This document shows, piece after piece, positions 24,970-33,184 of a DNA stretch of 64,000 nt (its first letter is position 1; every line of letters begins with the position of its first letter). The DNA is taken from the NCBI GenBank assembly GCA_020161245.1, contig JAIUOK010000023.1, forward strand, positions 1 through 64,000, in the 5' to 3' direction. The position numbers and the translations under genes were made by a program. This DNA is from Actinomycetota bacterium (GTDB lineage: Bacteria > Actinomycetota > Actinomycetes > S36-B12 > CAIYMF01). Below the pieces are notes generated by a model that saw nothing but the letters and a program-made list of their open reading frames with translations, searched no databases and had not been told where the DNA came from.

Positions 24970-25833
24970 TCAGCCCTGGCCGCCGACGATCTCGGTGACC
25001 CGGAAGCCGAAGTCCTCGTCGATGACGACGACCTCGCCGTGGGCGAGCAGCGTGCCGTTGACGAACAGGTCGACCGGTGCGCCGGCGGCGCGGTCGAGCT
25101 CGACCACGTGGCCCGGCGTGAGGTTGAGCAGCTCGCCGACCGACAGGCGGGTGCGGCCGATCTCGACCGTCACCTCCATCTGCACGTGGGTGAGCTGGTC
25201 GAGGCGGGTGGCCACCGGCCCGTGCCCGGTCGCGCCGGAGGGGACGCTGCTGCGGAACCCCGGAGCGGGTGCCTCGGTGGCGGCAGCGGCGGGCGCGGCA
25301 GCGGACGCCGGGGCGGCGTGCGCGGAGGCGACGGCGTCCACGGCCGCGTCGACCTCGGCCACGACGTCGTCGACCGACGGCTCGGGCTCGGGCTCAGGTT
25401 CCGGCGCGGGCAGGCGGAGCGCGATCGCCGCGACGACGGTGCCGTCGACGAGGAGCGGCACCGCGACGTCGGCGGAGGCATCGGACGGGTCGCCCTCGGC
25501 CGCGTCGCCGAACCGGCAGCCGAGCGACTCGGCGGCGGCGCGCAGGGCGCGGACGCGGTTCGACAGCGCCGTGAGGCCGCCCATGTCGCGGTCGTCGAGC
25601 ACGGGGTCGAGCGCGGGTGCCGACAGCAGCACCAGCTCGCCGGTGATGGCGCCGCCGACCGGCAGCACCGCCGACAGCGAGGCGGGTGCACCGAGCGCGT
25701 CGGCGATGCCGAGGACGGGCTCGCCGGCCTCCGGGGCGGCGGGCAGCCCGAGGGCGGCGGCGGCCGCCTCGGCGGCCTGGGCGAGCGCCGGGGCGAGCTG
25801 GGCGAGGCCCGGGTCGGTCGTCTGCTCGAGCAT
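24970..25833 (-). CDS. fliN: long flagellar switch protein FliN
   Basis: A 287-residue switch protein. The C-terminal 80 residues are a FliN/SpoA domain (LDQLTHVQMEVTVEIGRTRLSVGELLNLTPGHVVELDRAAGAPVDLFVNGTLLAHGEVVVIDEDFGFRVTEIV). The N-terminal 160 residues (SAVLPVGGAITGELVLLSAPALDPVL, then VPLLVDGTVVAAIALRLP) resemble a reduced CheC/FliY-like domain without the E-x2-N phosphatase motif. A Glu/Pro and Ala-rich linker joins them. This gives a FliY-like layout. Its ATG overlaps the fliM stop (TGATG). Confidence 0.92.
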   Translation of the reverse strand: MLEQTTDPGLAQLAPALAQAAEAAAAALGLPAAPEAGEPVLGIADALGAPASLSAVLPVGGAITGELVLLSAPALDPVLDDRDMGGLTALSNRVRALRAAAESLGCRFGDAAEGDPSDASADVAVPLLVDGTVVAAIALRLPAPEPEPEPEPSVDDVVAEVDAAVDAVASAHAAPASAAAPAAAATEAPAPGFRSSVPSGATGHGPVATRLDQLTHVQMEVTVEIGRTRLSVGELLNLTPGHVVELDRAAGAPVDLFVNGTLLAHGEVVVIDEDFGFRVTEIVGGQG

Positions 25834-26738
25834 CAGCTCTCCTCCGACGAGTGCACGATGAGACAGGCGGCCCGGTTGCCCTCGCTGCCGGGGACGGCAT
25901 GGGCGAAGGTGAGACCGGCGCTGGTGACGGACAGGGGCTCGGCCACGGGGTGGCCGAGACGGACGACGTCGCCCGGCTTGAGGCTGACGATGTCGGCCAT
26001 GCGGACGAGGGTGGGGCCGAGCACGAGCGCCACCTCGACGGGCGCCTCCTCGAGCCGGCCGGTGACCGCGGCGCGGGCGGCCTCGCGGACGGCGCGGTCG
26101 CGGCCCTGCAGCGTGCTCTGGAGCGACTTCTCGACGGCGGCGAAGATCTCGCCGAAGGGCAGCGCCAGTGTCGCGAGGCAGCTCTGAGCACCCACCGTCA
26201 GCTCGAAGGAGGCCACGACGAAGGAGTCCGAGGGGCTGGCGGCCTGCGCGAACTGGGGGCTGGTCTCGATGGCTGCGACCGTGGCCTTGAGCGGCAGGAC
26301 GTCCTCGAAGGCGTAGAGCAGCTCGCCGAGCGCCCGCTCCCACACCGAGAGCAGCAGGGTCTGCTCGATCTCGGAGAACGCGCGGGCGGGCTGGTCCTCG
26401 CGGCCAGGGCCGCCGAGCAGGTGGTCCACGATCGTCATGGAGACGGGCACGGAGACGTCGAGCAGGCCCGGGCCGGTGAGCGGGTCGAGCTGCAGGATCA
26501 TCAGCGTCGTTGGCTGCTCGAGGCTGGAGATGTACTCGTCGTAGGCGAGCTGGGCGATCGAGGAGCACTCGATGTGGCAGTTGGCCCGCAGCTGCGTGGT
26601 GAGCAGCGTCGTCCACTGCTTGGAGAGGGTGTCGAAGGCGAGCTCGAGCACGCGCAGGTGCTCGCGCGACAGCTTGGTCGGGCGGCGGAAGTCATAGACA
26701 CGGATATCCCGTGCGTCGATGCCGGCCGCAGTGCTCAC
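25833..26738 (-). CDS. fliM: flagellar motor switch protein FliM
   Basis: A 301-residue C-ring protein. It has the FliM core IRVYDFRRPTKLSREHLRVLELAFDTLSKQWTTLL, the CheC-like middle domain (LQLDPLTGPGLLDVSVPVSMTIVDHLLGGPG) and the C-terminal SpoA domain (VALVLGPTLVRMADIVSLKPGDVVRLGHP). The N-terminal CheY-P-binding peptide (LSQxEIDxLL) of enteric FliM is not present before the core. The GTG at 26738 is chosen because the promoter -10 box covers the codons upstream; transcription should begin about there, so the mRNA may be leaderless. Confidence 0.93.
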   Translation of the reverse strand: MSTAAGIDARDIRVYDFRRPTKLSREHLRVLELAFDTLSKQWTTLLTTQLRANCHIECSSIAQLAYDEYISSLEQPTTLMILQLDPLTGPGLLDVSVPVSMTIVDHLLGGPGREDQPARAFSEIEQTLLLSVWERALGELLYAFEDVLPLKATVAAIETSPQFAQAASPSDSFVVASFELTVGAQSCLATLALPFGEIFAAVEKSLQSTLQGRDRAVREAARAAVTGRLEEAPVEVALVLGPTLVRMADIVSLKPGDVVRLGHPVAEPLSVTSAGLTFAHAVPGSEGNRAACLIVHSSEES

Positions 26739-26747
26739 GTCTGGCCC

Positions 26748-26773
26748 ATCGACCGGGCCCCCGTCCATCTGAG
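26748..26773 (-). promoter_or_regulatory. sigma-28 (FliA) type promoter of the fliM-flhB unit
   Basis: On the minus strand CTCAG (26773-26769), 15 bases, GTCGAT (26753-26748). The box ends ten bases before the chosen fliM GTG, so the transcript would have almost no leader. Confidence 0.78.
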
Positions 26774-26918
26774 GAGAACAGGGCGCAGGAGGGCGCGGAG
26801 CGGCCGACCGGGTGAGCGATGCTCAACGTCCCCTCTCGGGGACCTCGTGGCCGGGTCAGCCCGGCCGGTTCAGGACGCCTCCGTGCGTCCTCCGACGGGC
26901 TCGCGCCCGCCGGTGTCG

Positions 26919-26940
26919 CGGCGCCGTTCCCTCGGCGCCG
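26919..26940 (-). terminator. hairpin after fliL
   Basis: Eight-base arms CGGCGCCG at 26919-26926 and 26933-26940 with a TTCCCT loop, ten bases beyond the fliL stop on the minus strand. It separates the mot unit from the fliM promoter. Confidence 0.6.
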
Positions 26941-26949
26941 GCCGTCGCG

Positions 26950-27393
26950 CTACTGCATGACGAACTCCGTGAAGTACACGTCCATGACGTGCTTCTCGTA
27001 GGACTCGACGACCTTCTCGACGAGCTGCTTCTTGTACTCGGCGCGGACCTCGGCGTCGCCGAGCTTCTCCATGTCCTGGCCGCTGAAGATCTCGATCGCG
27101 CTGTCGAGCGCCTCGGAGCCGTCCATGTGCTTGACGTCGCCGTCCTTAGTGGCCTGGAGCGCCATCCCGAGCTTGAGGAAGTGGCCCTGGGCCAGGTTCA
27201 CGTAGATCGGGTCGAGGACGAGGACCTCTCCCTTCTCCACCACGGGGGCCGCCGCCTCTGCGGTGGCGGCGTCCTTGGGCTTGAGCAGGAAGAAGTACGC
27301 GGCAGCCGCGACGACGAGCGCGAGCGCCACCATCACGAGCAGTTTCGACTTGCCCTTCTTGGGGGCCTCGGCAGGGGTGACGGTCTCAGCCAT
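26950..27393 (-). CDS. fliL: flagellar basal body-associated protein FliL
   Basis: A 147-residue membrane protein that surrounds or tunes the stator. A short cytoplasmic N-terminus, one helix (KLLVMVALALVVAAAAYFFLL, about 17-37), then a FliL periplasmic-type domain (VLDPIYVNLAQGHFLKLGMALQAT, RAEYKKQLVEKVVESYEKHVMDVYFTEFVMQ). It overlaps the motB stop region by eight bases and is the last gene of the flbD-motA-motB-fliL unit. Confidence 0.93.
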   Translation of the reverse strand: MAETVTPAEAPKKGKSKLLVMVALALVVAAAAYFFLLKPKDAATAEAAAPVVEKGEVLVLDPIYVNLAQGHFLKLGMALQATKDGDVKHMDGSEALDSAIEIFSGQDMEKLGDAEVRAEYKKQLVEKVVESYEKHVMDVYFTEFVMQ

Positions 27394-28297
27394 TGGAGCT
27401 CTTCTTCCCGTTGGACGATCCGGCCTCGGCCGTGATCAGGTCGAGCAGCGCCTGCTGCTCGCCGGACAGCGAGCTGAGCACGACGATGGCGACGCGGCGA
27501 TTGAGGGTGAGTGCGCGCGGGTCGCTCGGGTCGACCAGCGGGCGGGTGTCGGCGTACCCGGTGACGGACAGGCGCTTGGGGGGCATGCCCTGCGCCACCA
27601 GGAGTCGTGCCACCGAGCTCGCGCGGGCTGACGACAGCTCCCACTCGCTCGGGTAGTTCTGGGGATGGGCGACGGCCTGGTTGGTGTGGCCCTCGACCGC
27701 GACGTCGTGCTTGGACTCGGCCAGCGCCGGCGCGATCGCGGTGACGAGGTCGATCCCGTCCTGCTGCAGCTGGGCGCTGTCGGCCGGGAAGACCATGTCG
27801 TCGACGATGACCGACACCGTCAGGCCGCGCTGGTCGCGGGTGAGCACGACCTTCTTGGCCAGCCCGGCCTTCTTGAGCGCGGACTCGATGAGCTTCTGGG
27901 CGTTCTCGAGATCCTGGTTGTCGCGCTGCTTGGCCTCGACGGCGGCCACGGCCTCGGGGTTGCCGCCGAGGCCCTTGGCCACGGAGCTGACCAGCGAGGG
28001 GATCGCGTCGACCGCCACCACAGGGGCGGCGTCGGTCACCGGCTTGGCGGCCGCCGCCATGGGGAGGACGGAGTCGGCGCCGTTGGTGATCGACACGGGC
28101 TGGCCGAAACCGGACGCCATGCCGGTCGCGAGCTCCATGAACTTCTTCTGGTCGACCTGGCTGATCGCGAAGAGCACGATGAACAGCACCATGAGCAGCG
28201 TGAGCATGTCGGCGTAGGTGACCAGCCACCGCTCGTGGTTGACGTGCTCCTCGTGGTGCTCGGCCTTCTTGCGCCGGCGACCGTGGCCGCCGGACAT
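27386..28297 (-). CDS. motB: flagellar stator protein MotB
   Basis: A 303-residue stator subunit. A basic N-terminus is followed by a membrane helix with the proton-binding Asp30 (WLVTYADMLTLLMVLFIVLFA), a linker with plug region, and an OmpA-like peptidoglycan-binding domain (about 170-290: MVFPADSAQLQQDG, VAVEGHTNQAV, SSARASSVARLLVAQGMPPKRLSVTGYADTRPLVD, NRRVAIVV). The Asp context suggests a proton motor. The start overlaps the motA stop. Confidence 0.96.
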   Translation of the reverse strand: MSGGHGRRRKKAEHHEEHVNHERWLVTYADMLTLLMVLFIVLFAISQVDQKKFMELATGMASGFGQPVSITNGADSVLPMAAAAKPVTDAAPVVAVDAIPSLVSSVAKGLGGNPEAVAAVEAKQRDNQDLENAQKLIESALKKAGLAKKVVLTRDQRGLTVSVIVDDMVFPADSAQLQQDGIDLVTAIAPALAESKHDVAVEGHTNQAVAHPQNYPSEWELSSARASSVARLLVAQGMPPKRLSVTGYADTRPLVDPSDPRALTLNRRVAIVVLSSLSGEQQALLDLITAEAGSSNGKKSSNG

Positions 28298-29067
28298 CAG
28301 GCGGCCTTCTTCTCGGAGGCGGGCGACGGCGGGAGGAGGGCGCGCAGCTTCTGGTCGACCATGCGCGGGTTGGCGCCGGCCTGGATGGCGAGGACGCCCT
28401 CGACGATCATCTCGTTGCGCTGGTGCTCGGCCTCGTTGACGGCCTTGAGCTTGGAGCCCATGGGCAGCCACAGGACGTTGGCGGACAGCACGCCCCACAG
28501 GGTCGCGATGAACGCGCCGGCGATCAGGTGGCCGAGCTCGCCCGGGTTCTCGAGGTTGCCCAGCACGTTCACGAGGCCCATGACGGTGCCGATGATGCCG
28601 ATGGTGGGCGCGTAGCCGCCCATGGACTCGAACAGCTTGCCCGCGGCCTGGCCGCGCTTGAACGTGGCGGCCACCTCGGCCTCGAGCACCTCGGCGAGGG
28701 CGTCGGGGTCGGTGCCGTCGATCGCGAGCTCGAGGCCGCGCTTGAGCAGCGGCTCCTCGATGGTCTGCACCTGCGACTCCAGGGCGAGCAGACCCTCGCG
28801 GCGTGCCGTCTCGGCCGCCTTGACGATCGTCTCGACGAGCTGGTCGGGCTTGGACTCCTTGCCGATGAAGGCGTTCTTGGCCGACTTGATGGCACGCAGG
28901 AAGTCCGGCTTGGTCATGCCGGCCATGCCGACGCCGAAGGTGCCGACGAAGACCAGCAGGAGCGAGGGGATGAGGAACAGCGCCGCCGGGCTGCCGCCCT
29001 CCATGATCATCGCGGCGAAGATCGCGATGAAGGCGAGGAGGACGCCGACGATGGTGAGCGGATCCAT
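28297..29067 (-). CDS. motA: flagellar stator protein MotA
   Basis: A 256-residue membrane protein with four helices and the large cytoplasmic loop that contacts FliG. Recognisable blocks are GGSPAALFLIPSLLLVFVGTFGVGMAG, LESQVQTIEEPLLKRGLELAIDGTDPDAL and YAPTIGIIGTVMGLVNVLGNLENPGELGHLIAGAFIATLWGVLSANVLWLPMGSKLK. GAGGAA lies upstream and the ATG overlaps the flbD stop. Confidence 0.96.
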   Translation of the reverse strand: MDPLTIVGVLLAFIAIFAAMIMEGGSPAALFLIPSLLLVFVGTFGVGMAGMTKPDFLRAIKSAKNAFIGKESKPDQLVETIVKAAETARREGLLALESQVQTIEEPLLKRGLELAIDGTDPDALAEVLEAEVAATFKRGQAAGKLFESMGGYAPTIGIIGTVMGLVNVLGNLENPGELGHLIAGAFIATLWGVLSANVLWLPMGSKLKAVNEAEHQRNEMIVEGVLAIQAGANPRMVDQKLRALLPPSPASEKKAA

Positions 29068-29381
29068 CAGGGGTTCCTCCGCATCGGGATGACCTCGCCG
29101 GCCTGGTCGTCGGCGTCGGCCTCGGCGCTGCGGCGCGCCTCGTGGCGGGACTCGTACGGCGTCGCGGGCACGGGCGGTGCGGCCTGCACGGCGGCGACCT
29201 CGGCGAGCACTGCGGCGCGGGCGTGCTGCATGCGCTCGATGACGACGTGCAGCGGCTCCTCGACGAGGTAGTGCTTGCCGTCGACGAGGGTGATGACGGT
29301 GTCGGGAGTGGCCTCGGCACGTTCGATCAGGTCCGGGTTCAACGCGAAGGTCGCCCCGTTGAGGCGCGTCAGCATGATCAC
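29067..29381 (-). CDS. flbD: FlbD-family flagellar protein
   Basis: A 104-residue protein whose first 55 residues (MLTRLNGATFALNPDLIERAEATPDTVITLVDGKHYLVEEPLHVVIERM) match the small FlbD family found beside motA in many Gram-positive and spirochaete flagellar operons. Its function is poorly known; it is not the Caulobacter NtrC-type FlbD. The GTG at 29381 is chosen because AGGA lies eight bases upstream; an ATG two codons later is possible. The C-terminal half is a disordered extension. It is the first gene of the mot unit. Confidence 0.85.
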   Translation of the reverse strand: MIMLTRLNGATFALNPDLIERAEATPDTVITLVDGKHYLVEEPLHVVIERMQHARAAVLAEVAAVQAAPPVPATPYESRHEARRSAEADADDQAGEVIPMRRNP

Positions 29382-29462
29382 GAGAACCGTCCTTGGTCGT
29401 ACGCGGTGCGGGCCGCCCTCCGGCGGACCCCGTCGACGCCGTCCGTGGCGTCCACGTATCCC

Positions 29463-29488
29463 ATCGGTGGGACACCTCCGGATCTGAG
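29463..29488 (-). promoter_or_regulatory. sigma-28 (FliA) type promoter of flbD-motA-motB-fliL
   Basis: On the minus strand CTCAG (29488-29484), 15 bases, ACCGAT (29468-29463), about 80 bases before flbD and just beyond the terminator of the flgB-flgE unit. Confidence 0.8.
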
Positions 29489-29499
29489 CCCTTCGACGC

Positions 29500-29537
29500 G
29501 ACGAGGGCCCGTGCACCGGGGTGCACGGGCCCTCGTC
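29500..29537 (-). terminator. hairpin terminator after flgE
   Basis: Perfect 17-base arms (29500-29516 and 29521-29537) with a CGGG loop, 13 bases after the flgE stop. It ends the long flgB-to-flgE transcript and insulates the adjacent flbD promoter. Confidence 0.8.
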
Positions 29538-29550
29538 ATGGCAGCGCTGA

Positions 29551-30738
29551 TCAGCGCTTGAGGTTGACCAGGTCCTGCAGGACCTCGTCGGACGCGGTGA
29601 TGATGCGCGAGTTCGCCTGGAAGCCGCGCTGGGCGACGATCAGGTTGGTGAACTCGGCGGCCAGGTCGACGTTCGACCCCTCGAGGGCGCCGCCCACCAT
29701 GAGGCCGCGGCCGCCGGTGCCGGCGGTGCCGATCTGGGCCGGGCCGGAGTTCAGGCTCGACGAGAACGACGTGTTGCCGACCTTCTCCAGGCCCGCGGGG
29801 TTGCTGAACGACGCGATCGCCAGCTGCGCCAGCGGGAGCTTGGTGCCGTTGGAGAAGAAGCCGACGACGGTGCCGTCCGACGTGATGTTGAACGACTGCA
29901 GGTTGCCCATCGGGAAGCCGTCCTGGCTCAGCGCCGCGAACGACTGGCCGGTGCCGAACTGCGTGACGCCGGCGACGTCGAGGCTGATCGCCTGGCCGTT
30001 GACCGTGAGCGCGATCGGCGTGGCCGACGCCATGGTGCCGTCGGCGGCGTTGAACGTCACGGTCGAGGCAGCGGGCGTGGCGCCGGGGACGCTGAGGCTC
30101 CAGGTGTCGGTCGCGGTCTTGGTCATCGTGAACGTGAGCGGCACCTCCTTGCCCTGGCCGTCGAAGGCGGTCATGGTCGCGGTGAACGCGTCGCCGACGG
30201 CGGCCTGGGCCGGCAGGTTGCCGCCGAGGCTCATCGTGGTGGTCGCCGACGGCGGGTAGACCGTGCCCATGGGGAGCGCGATCTGGCCCGGGGCCACTGC
30301 GGTGTTGACCACGCCGTTGGTGGCGGTCCAGCCCTGGACCAGCGCGCCGTCCGGCGTCATGAGCCGGCCCGACGCGTCGAGGGTGAACGAGCCCGCCCGC
30401 GTGTACATCTGCTGGCCGTCGGCGTTGGTGACGAAGAAGCCGTCGCCCTGGATCATCAGGTCGAGGCTGCGGCCGGTGAGCTGGGTGGAGCCCTGCGCGA
30501 AGTTGGTCGTGGTCGCGGCGAGCTTGACGCCGAGGCCGACCTGCACGGGGTTCATGCCGCCGGACGTCGCCTGCGGGTCGGTGGCGCCGCGCAGCGTCTG
30601 CGAGAGCGTGTCCTCGAAGACGGTGCTGGCGGACTTGTAGCCGACCGTGTTGACGTTGGCGATGTTGTTGCCGGTGACGTCGAGCATCGTCTGGTGGGCG
30701 CGCAGGCCGCTGATGCCGGAGTTGAGAGAACGCAGCAT
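29551..30738 (-). CDS. flgE: flagellar hook protein FlgE (FlgE/F/G family)
   Basis: A 395-residue axial protein. The N-terminus MLRSLNSGISGLRAHQTMLDVTGNNIANVNTVGYK and the C-terminus GSNVDLAAEFTNLIVAQRGFQANSRIITASDEVLQDLVNLKR are diagnostic of the FlgE/FlgF/FlgG family; the length, central domain and position after flgD favour the hook protein. LDLMIQGDGFFVTNADGQQMYTRAGSFTLDASGRLMTPDG is the shared core. GGAGG precedes the ATG. No flgF or flgG lies in this window, so this protein may also take part of the distal rod role. Confidence 0.93.
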   Translation of the reverse strand: MLRSLNSGISGLRAHQTMLDVTGNNIANVNTVGYKSASTVFEDTLSQTLRGATDPQATSGGMNPVQVGLGVKLAATTTNFAQGSTQLTGRSLDLMIQGDGFFVTNADGQQMYTRAGSFTLDASGRLMTPDGALVQGWTATNGVVNTAVAPGQIALPMGTVYPPSATTTMSLGGNLPAQAAVGDAFTATMTAFDGQGKEVPLTFTMTKTATDTWSLSVPGATPAASTVTFNAADGTMASATPIALTVNGQAISLDVAGVTQFGTGQSFAALSQDGFPMGNLQSFNITSDGTVVGFFSNGTKLPLAQLAIASFSNPAGLEKVGNTSFSSSLNSGPAQIGTAGTGGRGLMVGGALEGSNVDLAAEFTNLIVAQRGFQANSRIITASDEVLQDLVNLKR

Positions 30739-30861
30739 GGTGTGGATGCCTCCTGGATCAGTGCGGAAGTTCCGCGGTTCGGGGGTCGTGCGGTGCCCGG
30801 GTTCGTCCCGCGGCGGTTCCGCTGGTGGGGGAGGTGGCATCCATGCCGGTGAGGGTGGTGC

Positions 30862-31320
30862 TCACGCCGTCGATCCGTCGGGCGTGGTGATCTGGGTGAC
30901 GGAGGAGAGGGGCACCTCTGCTCCGCCGATGACGAGCACGGGACCGGTGGCGAGCAGCTTCGCCGCCGTCACCGTCCCGGTCTTCGTCGCGCTGCCGTCG
31001 GTGTAGGTGACCTGCGCACCGACGAGCTGGCCGGCCTGCAGCGCACGCTGCGAGGCGAGGACGTCGGCGTTCGACGAGGCGAGCGACGTGAGCTTCTCGA
31101 CCATCGTGAACTGCGCGGTCTGGGCCAGGAACTCCGTGCCGGAGGCCGGGTTCGTGGGGTCCTGGTACTTCAGCTGGGCCACGAGCAGCTTGAGGAAGGC
31201 GTCGCTCCCCATGCCGGTGCCGTTGTCGACCTGGCTGGACGCGCCCTTGGACGCGGTGGACGGGGTCCCCATCGGCCCGGAGGCGGGCGCGGTGGCGTAC
31301 TGGATGGGCTGGACGGGCAT
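30862..31320 (-). CDS. flgD: flagellar hook assembly (capping) protein FlgD
   Basis: A 152-residue protein. The conserved N-terminal FlgD segment is SDAFLKLLVAQLKYQDPTNPASGTEFLAQTAQFTMVEKL (about 44-82). The C-terminal part is short (VTYTDGSATKTGTVTAAKLLATGPVLVIGGAEVPLSSVTQI) and lacks the full Tudor/FnIII domains of enteric FlgD. FlgD caps the growing hook. AGGAG lies upstream of the ATG; 10 bases separate it from fliK. Confidence 0.93.
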   Translation of the reverse strand: MPVQPIQYATAPASGPMGTPSTASKGASSQVDNGTGMGSDAFLKLLVAQLKYQDPTNPASGTEFLAQTAQFTMVEKLTSLASSNADVLASQRALQAGQLVGAQVTYTDGSATKTGTVTAAKLLATGPVLVIGGAEVPLSSVTQITTPDGSTA

Positions 31321-31330
31321 CGTCGGCTCC

Positions 31331-33184
31331 TCAGGCGAGCAGGTCGAGGCGGTCGGTGCGGGTGCCGGGTGCCGTCCGTGGCGTGGCGGGGGTGCGGGTC
31401 GTGCTGGTCGTGGCGCCGGCGAGGGCGTCGGTGCGGGCCGGAGCCGGCGCGGCGGGCTGGCGGGCGTCGTCGCGAGCCGCCTGGCCGCCGGTCGTGAAGC
31501 CCTCGGACACGTCCGCGCTGCCGAGCTGCAGCCCCGCCTGCTCGAGCCCGCGGCGCAGGTCGGGCAGGGCCTCGCGCAGTACGTCGGCGGTCGCGGCGCT
31601 GGCGCCGGCGAGCTGCAGCGAGACGGTGCCGTCGCCGACCTGCAGCCGGACGCGGACCGGGCCGAGGTGCTCGGGGTCGAGGATGAGCGTGGCCTCGTGC
31701 GTCCCCGCGCCCAGCGACCGGAAGCTGCGCACATGGGTGCGGATCTGCTCGGCGACATGCGCCGGAAGCGTCGCGGCAGCGGCCCCGGCGTCCGACGCCG
31801 CCGCCGTTGCCGGGCCTGCCAGCGCAGCCGCGGGCGCGGCGGGCGCAGCGAGCATCGACGGGTCTGCGACGGGCGCTGCTGAGGGATCAACGGGCTCGGC
31901 GGCGCCCGAGGACGTGGGTGCAGCGGCGGCTACCGGGGCCGCCGGAGCCGCGGTTCCGGCGCCGGGCTGGGTCGCCGTGACCGACGACGCGCCTGCGGGG
32001 GCAGCCGGCGCTGCGGGGAGGGCCGGGTCGGCCGGACCGGCCCCCGCGGTCGGCGCGGTCGGCGCCGTCGCGGCGTCGGGCTGACGGCTGGAACCGGCTG
32101 CGGCAGCGGGGATCTCGGACGATCCGGCCGGGGCGGCGGCAGCAGCGGCCGGGCGTGCGCCTTCCGACCCAGCTGCGGGCTGCGCCTCGATCGACGACGC
32201 GTCGCGGCCCGCCGGGGTGGCCGGGGTGGCCGGGGTGGCCGGGGTGGCCGGGGTGGCCGGGGTGGCCGGGGTGGCCGGGGTGGCCTGGCCGCCGTGCACC
32301 TGCTCGACGTCGGAGACGCGCACCGCCGGGGCGGGGACGGCCGGAGTCGCGGCGACGGCCGGAGTCGCGGGTGCTGCGGATCCCGCGGCCATCACCGCGG
32401 CCGCGGCTGCCGGCATGGGCTCGGACGGGGTGGCCGGTGCGGGCCAGGCAGGCTGCTGCGGCGCCGCATCGGCGGGCGCCGGCGCGAGGGATGCGTCGGC
32501 GAAGGGCGGTACGGCGGCGAGCAGGGGTGCGTCGGTGCGGTCGTCGTCCGAGGCAGGAACCGATGCCGCGGCCGCGTGCGCGCGGAGGGACATGCCCTCG
32601 GCGGCCTCGGGGCGGGCCGGGTGCGCGGGGTGCTCCGGGTGCTCCGGGTGGGCCGGGTGCTGGGGGTGCTGAGCGTGCGCTGCGTGCTGCAGGCGCTCCG
32701 CAGGTCCGGTGCCGACCCGCGGCTCCCCTGCGCCGTCGTCGTCGGCCGGCGTCTCGGCGCGGGCGCGGTCCGTCGCAGGGGCCTGCGCGTCGTCGCTCGG
32801 GGTGGCCGGCGCCTCGCCGGCCACGGGAGCCTCCACGGTGTCCGCGACCGCGGCCGGCGCGGCAGGCGCGGCAGGCGCGGCAGGCGTGGCAGGCGTGGCA
32901 GGCGTGGCAGGGGGAGCCGGTGTCGCGGGCTGGGCCGGCGTCGTCCCGGCCTCGAGCGCGGGCTGAGCAGGCGCGGCCGGCTGGGCGGACTGGGCGGACT
33001 GGGCCGGCATAGCCGGCTGGGCCGCGGCGACGGCCGACTCCAGCGCCTCGGCGAAACCCGTGGCGCCCGCGGGCATGACGGCGGGGGAGGCGGACGATAC
33101 CGCTGCGGTGTCGCCGGTCGCGCTGCCCTGTGTCGTCGGCACCGACGGGATCGTCGGCAGGGCGGGGGTGAGCATCACAGTCAC
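31331..33184 (-). CDS. fliK: flagellar hook-length control protein FliK, very Ala/Pro-rich
   Basis: A 617-residue hook ruler. Only the C-terminal domain is conserved (VRSFRSLGAGTHEATLILDPEHLGPVRVRLQVGDGTVSLQLAGASAATADVLREALPDLRRGLEQAGLQLGSADV, about 490-565), which is the Flg_hook domain that contacts FlhB. The preceding 480 residues are low-complexity Ala/Pro/Thr with perfect tandem repeats (ATP x8, APA/TPA x6, HP-rich), consistent with an extended ruler. The GTG at 33184 overlaps the fliJ stop; an ATG at 33175 is an alternative. Confidence 0.88.
   Translation of the reverse strand: MTVMLTPALPTIPSVPTTQGSATGDTAAVSSASPAVMPAGATGFAEALESAVAAAQPAMPAQSAQSAQPAAPAQPALEAGTTPAQPATPAPPATPATPATPAAPAAPAAPAAVADTVEAPVAGEAPATPSDDAQAPATDRARAETPADDDGAGEPRVGTGPAERLQHAAHAQHPQHPAHPEHPEHPAHPARPEAAEGMSLRAHAAAASVPASDDDRTDAPLLAAVPPFADASLAPAPADAAPQQPAWPAPATPSEPMPAAAAAVMAAGSAAPATPAVAATPAVPAPAVRVSDVEQVHGGQATPATPATPATPATPATPATPATPAGRDASSIEAQPAAGSEGARPAAAAAAPAGSSEIPAAAAGSSRQPDAATAPTAPTAGAGPADPALPAAPAAPAGASSVTATQPGAGTAAPAAPVAAAAPTSSGAAEPVDPSAAPVADPSMLAAPAAPAAALAGPATAAASDAGAAAATLPAHVAEQIRTHVRSFRSLGAGTHEATLILDPEHLGPVRVRLQVGDGTVSLQLAGASAATADVLREALPDLRRGLEQAGLQLGSADVSEGFTTGGQAARDDARQPAAPAPARTDALAGATTSTTRTPATPRTAPGTRTDRLDLLA
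32214..32285 (-). repeat. 8 perfect tandem copies of a 9-base unit inside fliK
   Basis: The unit GGGGTGGCC (plus strand) is repeated eight times without a mismatch and encodes Ala-Thr-Pro repeats on the minus strand. The nine-base period keeps frame when copies are gained or lost, so this is a candidate length-variable site. Confidence 0.95.
32856..32909 (-). repeat. 6 tandem copies of a second 9-base unit inside fliK
   Basis: GGCGCGGCA three times followed by GGCGTGGCA three times; encodes Ala-Pro-Ala and Thr-Pro-Ala repeats. One base separates the two repeat types, suggesting stepwise duplication. Confidence 0.92.

Noticed and set aside
26739-26768. FliM start at the ATG at 26768
   Set aside because: That start lies upstream of and through the promoter -10 box; conserved FliM sequence begins after the GTG at 26738.
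32214-32285. CRISPR-like short repeats
   Set aside because: Units are nine bases, directly adjacent without spacers, and in frame with FliK; this is a coding minisatellite.
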